A DNA stretch of 64,000 nt from Bacteroidota bacterium (GCA_024279425.1 JAJRRO010000031.1:62001-126000); one strand, 5' to 3'; shown: positions 42,204 through 51,743, counted from the first letter of the stretch. The notes: generated from the letters alone by a model not told the origin. Made by a program: numbers and translations.

Positions 42204-42554
42204 ATGAAAAGTTTTAAATTGGTACTAATTGCAATGATATTTTTAGGAGCATTGGTCTCCGTAAATGCCCAAAGAAAAGTGGTTAAAATTTATCCCAAAC
42301 ATGGTACTGTTGTAACAAAAGTCCATAAACCTAATATAGTAGTACATAAAAGTGTAAAGTTCCATTTCTCAAATGGTATATGGTATAAGCCCCGAGGAAG
42401 AAAATATGTGGTCTGTGCCGCGCCCTTAGGCATAACTCTTAGACATTTACCAAGAGGTTACAAGATTGTACGTCTAAACGGACGAAAATTGTACAAATAC
42501 AAAGGTATTTGGTATCAAAAAAAAGGGAAAGGCTATATAGTCGTTACCGTATAG
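42204..42554 (+). CDS. DUF6515-like exported protein
   Basis: A 116-residue secreted, strongly basic protein. Signal peptide M-K-S-F-K-L-V-L-I-A-M-I-F-L-G-A-L-V-S-V. The mature part has two aromatic repeats, H-F-S-N-G-I-W-Y-K-P-R-G-R-K-Y-V-V and Y-K-Y-K-G-I-W-Y-Q-K-K-G-K-G-Y-I-V-V, joined by A-P-L-G-I-T-L-R-H-L-P-R-G-Y. This G-x-W-Y repeat pattern is that of DUF6515. The function is unknown; exported, basic and aromatic proteins of this kind may bind surface polysaccharide or cell wall. It lies 130 bases after the ECF operon and is bracketed by terminators, so it is a separate unit. Confidence 0.82.
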   Translation: MKSFKLVLIAMIFLGALVSVNAQRKVVKIYPKHGTVVTKVHKPNIVVHKSVKFHFSNGIWYKPRGRKYVVCAAPLGITLRHLPRGYKIVRLNGRKLYKYKGIWYQKKGKGYIVVTV

Positions 42555-42577
42555 TTTAGATTGGTGATTTGTTTATT

Positions 42578-42599
42578 AAGGGAGCCCGTGGGCTCCCTT
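42578..42599. terminator. GC-rich bidirectional terminator
   Basis: AAGGGAGCCC, loop GT, GGGCTCCCTT: a perfect 10-bp stem exactly between the convergent stops at 42554 and 42601. Confidence 0.8.
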
Positions 42600-42600
42600 C

Positions 42601-43629
42601 TTATTTAAAGATCAATTTGGCAATTCTGTTTTTACCTGCGGCGTAGGCAATGGAGTCATTGAAAAACCGCAAGGTATAAAAGGACTCATCCGACAACTTT
42701 GACCAATTTTTTCCTGAATCATTGGAATAGGAAATACCCGTAAATCCTAAAGCCACCAAGCCATTTCCATTGGTATTCGGTACAAACTGTATGCAGCTCT
42801 TGTAATTGGGCTCTTGCCCATCCGCAATTAAATTCCATGTTCTACCTCCGTCCTTGGTAATGGCCTTATTTGAAATGGAATTTTCTGGCTTCGTATAATC
42901 TCCCCCTATGGCAATTCCCAAATTTTCATCGAAAAAATCAATGGAATAGATACCTTGGGTCGGTTCATCTTTAATAATTGGTGTCTTAAATAACTCCCAG
43001 GTCTTCCCTTTATCCGAAGAATAATATATACTACCACTTGTTGTGCCTATCCAAGCCTTATCTCCAATGGTCTTGATATTGGTATTGCTGGCTGCAAAGG
43101 CACCTTCTCCCTCGGCCCCATGAGGTAATTGGGAACACGGAATTTTATACCATGTGTTTCCACCATCCCTAGTAATGATAATCGAAATACAACCATTGAC
43201 AGTGTCGCCCATGGCAATTCCTTCTTGATCGTTCCAGAAAGTCATGGCATTATAAAAAACGGTCGTCCCTTCTTCCATGTAAACCAATTGCATCTTTCCG
43301 TAATCTCCAGTTTTATATAGCAAAGCCGGACTCGCAACCGACAGCATGAAAAAATCTGATGATGTATGGGCAACAGCCCTAAATTCAGGTAAAATAGAAT
43401 CCTGTTTTTGAGCGTTGATCCTTACTTTACCAGTATTCAAATCAATAGTTCCAAAAGCCCCTTTGTTCGCCGCAAATGCCAGACTATTTCCCATAATCTC
43501 AATAGCACGAATACTAAGTGAATCTGTATAGAGTGTCTCTATTTGGATCGATGTATAGGGGGCATGCTCTTTCTTTTTTGCACAGCTTAACACCAAAAGA
43601 AAAGTTGTCAGGATAACGAAATAGCGCAT
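42601..43629 (-). CDS. beta-propeller (BNR/YCF48-like) lipoprotein
   Basis: A 342-residue lipoprotein. I start at ATG 43629 (M-R-Y-F-V-I-L-T-T-F-L-L-V-L-S-C) so that the lipobox Cys is at 16. The longer start at 43647 would fall inside the -7 box. The body repeats beta-propeller blades with BNR/YCF48-type motifs: I-T-R-D-G-G-N-T-W-Y-K, Y-S-S-D-K-G-K-T-W-E-L, I-T-K-D-G-G-R-T-W-N-L, Y-S-N-D-S-G-K-N-W-S-K. Similar proteins are annotated as oxidoreductase or photosystem II stability factor, though no redox motif is seen. A binding or scaffold role on the outer membrane is more likely than catalysis. Confidence 0.88.
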   Translation of the reverse strand: MRYFVILTTFLLVLSCAKKKEHAPYTSIQIETLYTDSLSIRAIEIMGNSLAFAANKGAFGTIDLNTGKVRINAQKQDSILPEFRAVAHTSSDFFMLSVASPALLYKTGDYGKMQLVYMEEGTTVFYNAMTFWNDQEGIAMGDTVNGCISIIITRDGGNTWYKIPCSQLPHGAEGEGAFAASNTNIKTIGDKAWIGTTSGSIYYSSDKGKTWELFKTPIIKDEPTQGIYSIDFFDENLGIAIGGDYTKPENSISNKAITKDGGRTWNLIADGQEPNYKSCIQFVPNTNGNGLVALGFTGISYSNDSGKNWSKLSDESFYTLRFFNDSIAYAAGKNRIAKLIFK

Positions 43630-43644
43630 GTATATAAATTTTGT

Positions 43645-43652
43645 CAAATGTA
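43645..43652 (-). promoter_or_regulatory. -7 promoter box of the beta-propeller gene
   Basis: On the minus strand TACATTTG fits TAnnTTTG. It lies 15 bases before ATG 43629 and rules out the upstream start at 43647. Confidence 0.55.
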
Positions 43653-43674
43653 AAAGGAATGGTTTCTAAAACAA

Positions 43675-43682
43675 TATCTTTG
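43675..43682 (+). promoter_or_regulatory. -7 promoter box of the RsmB-like gene
   Basis: TATCTTTG fits TAnnTTTG, 39 bases upstream of ATG 43722; it is back to back with the divergent promoter at 43645-43652. Confidence 0.6.
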
Positions 43683-43721
43683 CTCCCTTATTTTTAGGAT
43701 GCAGTCAATAAAAATGTATAG

Positions 43722-44933
43722 ATGAAACTACATAGGAATCTGGTATTTGCCGTAGTCGATGCTTTGGGGCTTATTTTTAACGAAGGGGAATATGCAGACA
43801 AAGTTGTCCAAAAAGTGTTGAAACGTGATAAACGCTGGGGTTCACGAGATAGAGGGTTTATTGCTGAGACCACCTATGATATCGTTCGCTGGAAACGTCT
43901 GTATGGCAAAATTGCAGAAGTCAAGGCTCCTTACAATCGTGCCAATCTGTTTAGAATGTTTACCGTATGGGCCGTACTGCGAGGTATTGACCTACCTGAT
44001 TGGAAACAGTTGGAACCCGTTCCCTCACGAAGAATAAAGGGCAAGTTTGATGAACTTTCAAAAATCAGGAAATATAAGGAATCATTGCCTGATTGGTTAG
44101 ATGAATTGGGTGTTAAGGCCTTGGGGAAAAAGTTATGGACCAATGAAATTGCCGCATTGAACAAACAGGCCGAAGTGATCTTAAGAGTAAATAGCTTAAA
44201 AACAACCAAGGAGAAATTGCGAAAATCCTTGCTCGATGATGGTATTGTCGCTGAATCAGTTAAAGGACACCCCAGTGCACTTAAACTCAGTGAACGTGCC
44301 AACGTCTTTGTGACCAAATCTTTTAAAGATGGTTTTTTTGAGGTACAAGATGCCTCTTCGCAGTTGGTCTCGGAATTTTTAGAAGTTAAACCGGGACAAC
44401 GGGTTGTAGATACGTGCGCCGGTGCCGGGGGTAAAACATTGCATCTTGCTGCCCTTATGCAAAACAAAGGGCAATTGATCGCTTTGGACATTTATGAAAA
44501 CAAGCTCAAAGAATTGAAACGAAGGGCACGCAGAAATGGGGCCCACAATATAGAACCTAGAACAATAGACTCCACCAAGGTCATAAAAAAACTATACAAT
44601 AGTGCCGATAGGATACTTATTGATGCGCCCTGTACGGGCTTGGGCGTACTTCGAAGAAATCCTGATGCCAAATGGAAATTGCAGCCCGAGTTCCTGGAAA
44701 AAATAACCAAAACACAGCAGGAAATTCTTAGAAGTTATAGTAAAATGGTCAAACCGGGCGGTAAAATGGTGTATGCCACATGTTCAATTCTACCTCAAGA
44801 AAACATCGATCAGGTAACCTCTTTTTTAGCATCGGAAGAGGGTATGGGTTTCAAGCTTGAAAAAGAAAAGAAAATCTATGCGTCGAAAAGCGGATTTGAT
44901 GGCTTCTACATGGCTTTACTGAATAAAGATTAG
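43722..44933 (+). CDS. RsmB/NOP2 family RNA (cytosine-5-) methyltransferase
   Basis: A 403-residue methyltransferase. The N-terminal helical domain resembles the NusB-like part of RsmB. The C-terminal Rossmann domain has the SAM loop V-V-D-T-C-A-G-A-G-G-K-T-L. Both catalytic cysteines are present: C304 in D-A-P-C-T-G-L-G (motif IV) and C354 in Y-A-T-C-S-I-L (motif VI). This pair is diagnostic for m5C enzymes of rRNA or tRNA. The target base in this organism is not known; the E. coli relative modifies C967 of 16S rRNA. It stands alone, divergent from the beta-propeller gene. Confidence 0.92.
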   Translation: MKLHRNLVFAVVDALGLIFNEGEYADKVVQKVLKRDKRWGSRDRGFIAETTYDIVRWKRLYGKIAEVKAPYNRANLFRMFTVWAVLRGIDLPDWKQLEPVPSRRIKGKFDELSKIRKYKESLPDWLDELGVKALGKKLWTNEIAALNKQAEVILRVNSLKTTKEKLRKSLLDDGIVAESVKGHPSALKLSERANVFVTKSFKDGFFEVQDASSQLVSEFLEVKPGQRVVDTCAGAGGKTLHLAALMQNKGQLIALDIYENKLKELKRRARRNGAHNIEPRTIDSTKVIKKLYNSADRILIDAPCTGLGVLRRNPDAKWKLQPEFLEKITKTQQEILRSYSKMVKPGGKMVYATCSILPQENIDQVTSFLASEEGMGFKLEKEKKIYASKSGFDGFYMALLNKD

Positions 44934-44960
44934 CATTAGACCTATTTAGCTTACCCGTTT

Positions 44961-44993
44961 AGACCTGTCAAGTTTCAAAAACCTGATGGGTCT
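44961..44993. repeat. degenerate copy of the purB-end palindrome
   Basis: AGACCTGTCAAGTTT, CAA, AAACCTGATGGGTCT: the arms pair at 12 of 15 positions. It has the same core as the palindrome at 8081-8135 and again sits just past a gene end. The rest of 44934-45198 holds only the purL promoter. Confidence 0.6.
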
Positions 44994-45158
44994 ACTAAAA
45001 CCTTTCTGAAGGGTACCTAAAACTTCCAGCTCTGATTTTCAGGCCGTATTCAGACTAATATGAACTAATTGTCCAATAGAATTTCCCTCCAAAAAGGTAT
45101 ATTAAAGAATGTGCATATCATGTTAACTATTCTAGTTAAATCATAGTTTAAAAAAATG

Positions 45159-45166
45159 TAAATTTG
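45159..45166 (+). promoter_or_regulatory. -7 promoter box of purL
   Basis: TAAATTTG fits TAnnTTTG, 32 bases upstream of ATG 45199. I see no PurR-like operator or purine riboswitch in the leader. Confidence 0.6.
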
Positions 45167-45198
45167 TGCTTTCTTAAACATAACAACTACTAGATTAC

Positions 45199-48100
45199 AT
45201 GATTCATTTTTTCGGGGATGCCGCCAACAAGGTTTTTGCAGTTCAAACTGAACAAGAACTTTCTCAGGATGATACGAACAAACTTACATGGCTGTTTGGC
45301 AACCAACAAAAGATAAACACGGCGTCACTAGACGCCTTTTTTATTGGCCCAAGAGCTGCCATGATAACACCTTGGAGTACAAATGCTACTGAAATCAGCC
45401 AAAACATGGGCGTTCAGGGCATTATCCGAATTGAAGAGTTCAAATATGTAGATTCAAACTTCACAGATTTCGACCCCATGCTCTCGCAGAAATTCAATGG
45501 GTTAGCACAAGATATATTTAAGATTGATGTCGTTCCTGAATCCATTTTGGAGATCGATGACATTAAAGCCTACAACGTACAGGAAGGCCTGGCATTGAAC
45601 AGTGATGAAGTTGATTATTTAAATGCTCTTTCCCAAAAAATAGGGCGCAAACTAACCGATTCGGAAGTGTTTGGTTTCAGTCAAGTGAACTCAGAGCATT
45701 GCCGCCATAAAATATTCAACGGTACATTTAGGATCGATGGCATGGAAATGCCATCATCGCTCTTCAAACTCATCAAAAAAACATCCCAAGAAAATCCGAA
45801 TGACATAGTTTCGGCCTATACGGACAATGTTGCTTTCGTAAAAGGCCCTAAAGTTGTGCAGTTTGCTCCAAAAAGTGCTGATAAACCTGATTTTTATGAG
45901 GAGAAAACATTTGAATCGGTAATATCCATAAAAGCGGAAACCCATAATTTCCCGACCACAGTTGAACCCTTTAATGGGGCAGCAACGGGTTCGGGGGGTG
46001 AAATTAGAGATCGTTTGGCAGGTGGCAAGGGGTCCTTGCCCTTGGCCGGAACGGCCGTATATATGACCTCATATTCAAGGTTGGAAGAAAATAGACCTTG
46101 GGAAAAAGAAATGCCTGAGCGTGAATGGCTGTACCAAACCCCAATGGATATTCTCATTAAGGCATCGAACGGTGCATCTGATTTTGGAAACAAATTTGGT
46201 CAACCTTTGATTGTGGGATCTGTGCTTACATTCGAACATACAGAAGACCCTTCAGCATCACCGAACGGGACTGCACGGCGTTTAGGATTTGATAAAGTAA
46301 TCATGCAAGCCGGTGGTATAGGTTATGGTAAAGAAGAGCAGGCCATAAAGGATATCCCTAGCAAAGGGGACAAGATTGTAATCCTTGGTGGAGATAATTA
46401 CCGTATTGGCATGGGTGGGGCAGCCGTATCAAGTGCAGATACTGGTGAATTTAGTTCTTCCATTGAATTGAATGCCGTACAACGTTCAAATCCCGAAATG
46501 CAAAAAAGGGCGGCCAACGCCGTTCGCGGAATGGTTGAAAGTGAGGAAAATGCCATCGTATCCATACATGACCATGGCGCCGGTGGACACCTTAATTGTT
46601 TATCCGAATTGGTGGAAGAGACAGGCGGTAAAATAGATTTGGACAAATTACCCATTGGCGACCCTACTTTATCGGCCAAAGAAATTATCGGGAATGAGTC
46701 CCAAGAGCGTATGGGATTGGTCATTGGCCAAAAAGATGTTGAATTACTTCATAGGATTGCTGATCGTGAGCGCTCACCCATGTATGAAGTCGGTGATGTA
46801 ACCGGAGATCATAAATTTACGTTTGAATCAAGTTCGAAGGGTGACAAACCGATGGACTTGCACCTAGAGGATATGTTCGGGAGTTCGCCGAAAACCATAA
46901 TGACGGACAACTCAGTTGTAAGAAATTATGCTAATCCTGAATATTCCCTTGAACATTTTCAGGATTATTTAGATCAAGTACTTCAATTAGAGGCAGTAGC
47001 CTGTAAAGATTGGTTGACCAATAAAGTAGACCGCTGTGTTGGTGGTCGTGTGGCCAAACAACAATGTGTTGGCCCGCTGCAACTCCCTTTGAACAACTGT
47101 GGTGTAATGGCATTGGATTTTAAAGGGAAAGAAGGGATTGCAACTTCAATAGGGCACTCCCCTATTTCAGGTCTTATTGACCCTGTTGCCGGAAGTAAAA
47201 ATAGTATCGCGGAATCTTTGACCAATATCATTTGGGCACCGTTAAAAGATGGATTGAAATCTGTTTCCCTTTCCGCCAACTGGATGTGGCCTTGCAGGAA
47301 TGAGGGTGAAGATGCACGACTATACAAAGCTGTAAAGGCTATTTCTGATTTCTCAATTGAATTGGGCATCAATGTACCCACAGGAAAGGATTCTCTTTCC
47401 ATGAAACAAAAATACAAGGACGGGGATGTCATTTCTCCTGGAACAGTCATAATTTCTGCTGCAGGGAACTGTAATGATATCACTAAAGTCGTTGAACCTG
47501 TTCTCCAGAAGGATGGTGGAGCCATTTATTATATTAATCTATCAAAGGACAATTATAAATTGGGAGGTTCTTCATTTGCCCAAGTGATGAACAAAATAGG
47601 CAATGAGGCACCAACGATACATGATTCGGCTTATGTGAAGACTGTATTCAACACCATGCAGCAGATTATTCGAAATGGCCAAATCCTTGCTGGTCATGAT
47701 GTTGCTTCCGGTGGATTGATTACCACTTTGCTGGAAATGTGTTTTAGCGATGTTGATTTAGGTGCAGAATTAGACCTCTCTCTTTTAGGCGAAAAGGACA
47801 GCATCAAACTTTTATTCGCTGAAAATGCCGGGATTGTTTTCCAGGCAAAAGATGATGCTATCATCGATATTTTAGGTGATGTCAATATCGATGTCAAAAA
47901 GATTGGTGAAGTTATTGGCGAATCCAGATTAACCGTTAAGAATAACGGTATGGAATTAGGCCTGAATATTTCCGCTCTCAGGGATACTTGGTTCAGAACT
48001 TCATATTTGTTGGATAAAAAGCAAACAGCAAGCGGATTGGCCAAAAATCGTTATGAAAATTATAAGAATCAAGCACTACACTATAAATTCCCCCTTCTTT

Positions 48101-48894
48101 TTAATGGGAAACTAAAATCTGTCACTTCGAGCGCAGGAGAGAAGCCAAAAGCAGCAATCCTTAGAGAAAAGGGAAGCAATTCAGAACGCGAAATGGCCAA
48201 TGCCATGTATTTGGCAGGTTTCGACGTCAAGGATGTTCATATGACAGATTTAATCTCGGGTCGAGAGACCTTGGAAGATATTCAGTTCATTGGTGCGGTT
48301 GGTGGGTTTTCCAACTCAGATGTGTTGGGTAGTGCCAAAGGCTGGGCCGGAGCATTCAAATACAATGAAAAGGCCAATACGGCGCTAAAAAAATTCTTTG
48401 CCCGCCCCGACACCTTATCAGTAGGCATTTGCAACGGTTGTCAATTGTTCATGGAACTGGACTTGATAAATCCCGAACATGAAACACATGGTAGATTAAC
48501 CTACAATGATTCAAATAAACATGAGAGCAATTTTACGTCGGTTAAGATACAAGAGAACAATTCGGTGATGCTTTCCTCAATGGCAGGCACAACTTTAGGG
48601 GTATGGATTTCCCATGGTGAAGGTAAATTCAGTTTACCACATTCAGAGGGTCTATATGACATCGTTGCCAAGTACGGTTATGCCGAATATCCTGCAAATC
48701 CCAATGGCAGCGATTTCAATACGGCCATGCTATGTGATAAGACAGGACGTCATTTGGTAACCATGCCACATATAGAACGTTCTATTTTCCCATGGAACTG
48801 GGCCCACTACCCAGCACATACCGACGATAAAGTATCACCTTGGTTAGAGGTATTTGTGAACGCAAGAAAGTGGGTGGAAACCCATAAAGAATAA
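45199..48894 (+). CDS. purL: phosphoribosylformylglycinamidine synthase (large, fused type)
   Basis: A 1231-residue single-chain enzyme of purine synthesis: FGAR, glutamine and ATP give FGAM. The order is an N-terminal PurS-like part, a linker with F-S-Q-V-N-S-E-H-C-R-H-K, two AIRS-type ATP-binding halves and a C-terminal glutaminase. The ATP-binding halves include A-E-T-H-N-F-P-T-T-V-E-P-F-N-G-A-A-T-G-S-G-G-E-I-R-D and D-H-G-A-G-G-H-L-N-C-L. The glutaminase has the catalytic Cys in V-G-I-C-N-G-C-Q-L-F. In the glutaminase, G-G-F-S-N-S-D-V-L replaces the usual GGFSYGDVL. It is the large gamma-proteobacterial-type enzyme, not the PurSQL complex. The other purine gene in the window, purB, is 37 kb away. 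Confidence 0.97.
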   Translation: MIHFFGDAANKVFAVQTEQELSQDDTNKLTWLFGNQQKINTASLDAFFIGPRAAMITPWSTNATEISQNMGVQGIIRIEEFKYVDSNFTDFDPMLSQKFNGLAQDIFKIDVVPESILEIDDIKAYNVQEGLALNSDEVDYLNALSQKIGRKLTDSEVFGFSQVNSEHCRHKIFNGTFRIDGMEMPSSLFKLIKKTSQENPNDIVSAYTDNVAFVKGPKVVQFAPKSADKPDFYEEKTFESVISIKAETHNFPTTVEPFNGAATGSGGEIRDRLAGGKGSLPLAGTAVYMTSYSRLEENRPWEKEMPEREWLYQTPMDILIKASNGASDFGNKFGQPLIVGSVLTFEHTEDPSASPNGTARRLGFDKVIMQAGGIGYGKEEQAIKDIPSKGDKIVILGGDNYRIGMGGAAVSSADTGEFSSSIELNAVQRSNPEMQKRAANAVRGMVESEENAIVSIHDHGAGGHLNCLSELVEETGGKIDLDKLPIGDPTLSAKEIIGNESQERMGLVIGQKDVELLHRIADRERSPMYEVGDVTGDHKFTFESSSKGDKPMDLHLEDMFGSSPKTIMTDNSVVRNYANPEYSLEHFQDYLDQVLQLEAVACKDWLTNKVDRCVGGRVAKQQCVGPLQLPLNNCGVMALDFKGKEGIATSIGHSPISGLIDPVAGSKNSIAESLTNIIWAPLKDGLKSVSLSANWMWPCRNEGEDARLYKAVKAISDFSIELGINVPTGKDSLSMKQKYKDGDVISPGTVIISAAGNCNDITKVVEPVLQKDGGAIYYINLSKDNYKLGGSSFAQVMNKIGNEAPTIHDSAYVKTVFNTMQQIIRNGQILAGHDVASGGLITTLLEMCFSDVDLGAELDLSLLGEKDSIKLLFAENAGIVFQAKDDAIIDILGDVNIDVKKIGEVIGESRLTVKNNGMELGLNISALRDTWFRTSYLLDKKQTASGLAKNRYENYKNQALHYKFPLLFNGKLKSVTSSAGEKPKAAILREKGSNSEREMANAMYLAGFDVKDVHMTDLISGRETLEDIQFIGAVGGFSNSDVLGSAKGWAGAFKYNEKANTALKKFFARPDTLSVGICNGCQLFMELDLINPEHETHGRLTYNDSNKHESNFTSVKIQENNSVMLSSMAGTTLGVWISHGEGKFSLPHSEGLYDIVAKYGYAEYPANPNGSDFNTAMLCDKTGRHLVTMPHIERSIFPWNWAHYPAHTDDKVSPWLEVFVNARKWVETHKE

Positions 48895-48951
48895 CGCTTT
48901 TAACAATGTTAATCGAAAGTTAGGCAAGAAAGTTCAAATTTTAAAATTACT

Positions 48952-50580
48952 ATGCGACGACTATATTTTGTTTTGATTTTGGCACTGGTTACCGGTAGCT
49001 GCACGGAAAAAAACAGGACTTTTTCACCTTCTGAGGTTTCTATAATTCCCAATCCCGTAGAACTTATTTTATCCGAAGAGTCGTTCGCCTTTAAAATTGG
49101 TCAAACCATATCGGTTGAAAATGATGAACAAAAATCAGTAGCGGAATACCTTGTGAAAGCACTTCGTAAAACTACCGGTATTGATTTGAAGACAATAGAT
49201 CTAGAACCCCAGGCCTCAATAGTGTTTGCCGAGGTTAAAGATTTACTGCCTGAAGCCTATGCATTAAAAATAACCCCACAGCAAATTGTAATTGAGGCAA
49301 ATGACGCGGCAGGATATTTTTACGGGGTACAATCCATATTCCAATTATTGACTGAGGACAATGCGACTTCTACTTCGAAAACCAAATGGCTCGTACCCTC
49401 TGTTGCTATTAAAGATAAACCAAAGTTCGGATGGAGGGCTTATATGCTTGATGAAGGTCGATATTTTCAAGGTGAGGAATTCGTAAAATTGATGCTGGAT
49501 CAAATGGCCCTTTTAAAAATGAATATTTTTCATTGGCATTTGACTGATGATGGCGGATGGCGGATTGAAATCAAGAAATACCCCAAATTAACCGAAATAG
49601 GGTCCCATAGATCTGATAGTGAGATCGGAACTTGGAAAAGCGGTAAGCTCATGGGCAAACCCCATGGTGGTTTTTACACCCAAGAACAAATAAAGAATAT
49701 TGTTGCCTATGCCGCTGAGAGACATATTACCATAGTTCCAGAATTTGAGATGCCGGGTCATGCCAGTGCAGCCATTGCCTCCTATACTTGGCTGGGCACA
49801 GCTGGTAAGGATATTGAAGTGCCGATTGTTTTTGGAAGACATTACGATAATTATGATGTTACCAAACCAGAGGTTCTCCAATTTACAAAGGATGTGCTTA
49901 CTGAACTGTTCGAATTATTTCCGTCCAAAGTAATACACATTGGCGGCGACGAAGTCGGATATAAAATTTGGGAAGAATCCGAACATGTGCAAGAATATAT
50001 GAAAGCCAATGGCATTAATACCCCAGTGGATCTCCAAATTGGTTTTATCAATGATATTTCAAAATTCATAGAACAGAATGGAAGGCGAATGATGGGTTGG
50101 AATGAAATTATGGGGAAAAATATCCATCAAGGGTTCGAAGAGAAAAAAGACGATAAGGAAGCCGAAACCGAATTGGCCAAAAACGTAGTTGTCCATTTTT
50201 GGAAAGGTAGCTTGGAATTGGCAACCGAAGCTGCCAAAAAAGGCTATGGTATAGTAAATTCCCTCCATAGTGAAACCTATTTGGATTATTCCTATGAGGA
50301 TATTGACTTGGAAAGGGCGTATAACTTCAATCCTATTCCTGAAGGATTAGACGAAGAATATCACAAAAACATATACGGTTTAGGTTGCCAAATGTGGACA
50401 GAGTGGACACCAACCATCGATGATGTCGCATACCAAACTTTTCCACGGATTGCAGCCTATGCAGAAGTAGGATGGACTGCTCCAGAAAATAAGGATTTCA
50501 ATGCCTTTAAAGCGGCTTTGGACAAATTACAACTTCATTGGGATGCAATGGGTATACCCTATGCGAGAATTACAGAATAA
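48952..50580 (+). CDS. GH20 beta-N-acetylhexosaminidase lipoprotein
   Basis: A 542-residue exo-hexosaminidase that removes terminal GlcNAc/GalNAc by substrate-assisted catalysis. Lipobox V-T-G-S-C. The GH20b N-terminal domain (about 30-150) precedes the catalytic barrel. The barrel has M-N-I-F-H-W-H-L-T-D-D-G-G-W-R, P-E-F-E-M-P-G-H-A-S-A and the catalytic pair Asp333-Glu334 in H-I-G-G-D-E-V. W-T-E-W near the C-terminus forms the substrate pocket. It lies 57 bases downstream of purL and converges on a second glycoside-hydrolase-like lipoprotein gene. Likely substrates are chitin oligomers, glycoprotein glycans or wall fragments. Confidence 0.95.
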   Translation: MRRLYFVLILALVTGSCTEKNRTFSPSEVSIIPNPVELILSEESFAFKIGQTISVENDEQKSVAEYLVKALRKTTGIDLKTIDLEPQASIVFAEVKDLLPEAYALKITPQQIVIEANDAAGYFYGVQSIFQLLTEDNATSTSKTKWLVPSVAIKDKPKFGWRAYMLDEGRYFQGEEFVKLMLDQMALLKMNIFHWHLTDDGGWRIEIKKYPKLTEIGSHRSDSEIGTWKSGKLMGKPHGGFYTQEQIKNIVAYAAERHITIVPEFEMPGHASAAIASYTWLGTAGKDIEVPIVFGRHYDNYDVTKPEVLQFTKDVLTELFELFPSKVIHIGGDEVGYKIWEESEHVQEYMKANGINTPVDLQIGFINDISKFIEQNGRRMMGWNEIMGKNIHQGFEEKKDDKEAETELAKNVVVHFWKGSLELATEAAKKGYGIVNSLHSETYLDYSYEDIDLERAYNFNPIPEGLDEEYHKNIYGLGCQMWTEWTPTIDDVAYQTFPRIAAYAEVGWTAPENKDFNAFKAALDKLQLHWDAMGIPYARITE

Positions 50581-50588
50581 TGAATCTG

Positions 50589-51701
50589 TTACTTTTTGGA
50601 GTAGTCTGTATATATAGCCCGTTCAAAGGCTTCCCAATGTTCAGCCTTCATCCTATCGGGTGTAAACAAACAAATACCCGTAGCACCATTTTCCATAGAC
50701 CCCCTTATAGCAGTTTCTATTTCCGATGGCAATAGGCCATGGTTTTCAGGATCATTCTCATTAGTCTTGTTTTCAGGATTTGGGCAGATGAACAATCCAC
50801 TATAAATGGGTATTGAGCCATTCACGGCCTTGACCTCTTCATTAGTTACCGTCCCCACCCATTCAGCATCCTTTAAATAGAAATCATTATAATTCATGGG
50901 ATAGACAGCATCCAAGTCCCATTTATTCCATTCTTGTCGCACCAATTTCTTGGCAATGGAAGGACCTGGAAAAACCGCTGCATTGAGTACCTTGCCTTCT
51001 TTATGTACCACTTTGGATAAACGATTTACCATATTTGTAATCAAATCATATCGAAACTGCTTCCATTCCCGTACTTGAGATGGATCTTCAACCGTCTTGA
51101 TATCTATTCCTGATTTTTTCTTGAAATCAGATGTGCAGGCATCGCAATAGCAGTAATCGTATTCCGGGAATTCCTGATCCATCACCAATCCGTATTTATC
51201 CCAAAGACCTTCCGCTAGAATTACATCCGGAAAACGAATATAATCCAAATGAATACCATCTACTTCCTCTACTGCAGCAACACGTCCATATAAATCGGAC
51301 AAAAACTCATACGTTCCTTCCTTATTGGGACACAAAAATTTATAGTAATCCACATAAGCAGGTTTATCAAAAGCCGATTCACCCTTACGGTTATGTGCAT
51401 AAAGCTCCTTGTCAATTTTCGGGTTCTCCCCCTGCACCATAGTTGGTATCCAAGTATGGAATTCCATTCCAGCTTCCTTCACCAAGGCACCAACGCGCTT
51501 ATAGGTTTCAGGGTTTTGTCCTCCATTGTACATTAAACCATCTATTCCTTTGGCTTTAAAATCCCTGAATTTAGCTTTTAACTCAAGATCGGTTGCATCA
51601 CCAGGACCACCTGTCCATGCATAAACAGGTATTTTGGTTCGCTCTTCTGAACAAGAAACCATGGTCAAAACAGCTATACAAATCACTAAAAACCTTTTCA
51701 T
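50589..51701 (-). CDS. GHL10-like (family 10-type) glycoside hydrolase lipoprotein
   Basis: A 370-residue lipoprotein (lipobox M-V-S-C) with a TIM-barrel predicted to be a glycoside hydrolase. F-K-A-K-G-I-D-G-L-M-Y-N-G-G, F-H-T-W-I-P-T, V-D-G-I-H-L-D-Y-I-R-F-P-D (the 'DYIRFP' strand typical of the GHL10/DUF187 group), Y-P-M-N-Y-N-D-F and G-A-T-G-I-C-L-F-T are visible. The C-Y-C-D-A-C cysteine cluster in an inserted loop is unusual and may bind a metal. The family includes proteins involved in division-site or wall glycan processing, but the substrate is unproven. It converges with the hexosaminidase gene (8 bases apart). Confidence 0.85.
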   Translation of the reverse strand: MKRFLVICIAVLTMVSCSEERTKIPVYAWTGGPGDATDLELKAKFRDFKAKGIDGLMYNGGQNPETYKRVGALVKEAGMEFHTWIPTMVQGENPKIDKELYAHNRKGESAFDKPAYVDYYKFLCPNKEGTYEFLSDLYGRVAAVEEVDGIHLDYIRFPDVILAEGLWDKYGLVMDQEFPEYDYCYCDACTSDFKKKSGIDIKTVEDPSQVREWKQFRYDLITNMVNRLSKVVHKEGKVLNAAVFPGPSIAKKLVRQEWNKWDLDAVYPMNYNDFYLKDAEWVGTVTNEEVKAVNGSIPIYSGLFICPNPENKTNENDPENHGLLPSEIETAIRGSMENGATGICLFTPDRMKAEHWEAFERAIYTDYSKK

Positions 51702-51735
51702 ACTATCATATTTATGATTGGAACATTGAACGTAC

Positions 51736-51743
51736 CAAAAATA
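51736..51743 (-). promoter_or_regulatory. -7 promoter box of the GHL10-like gene
   Basis: On the minus strand TATTTTTG fits TAnnTTTG, 34 bases upstream of ATG 51701. Confidence 0.5.

Noticed and set aside
43931-44491. Long open frame (186 codons) on the strand opposite to the RsmB-like gene
   Set aside because: It lies wholly inside a well-supported gene and its translation has no recognisable features; a shadow frame.
46983-47525. 180-codon open frame opposite to purL
   Set aside because: Shadow of the purL coding sequence; low-complexity composition without a start context.
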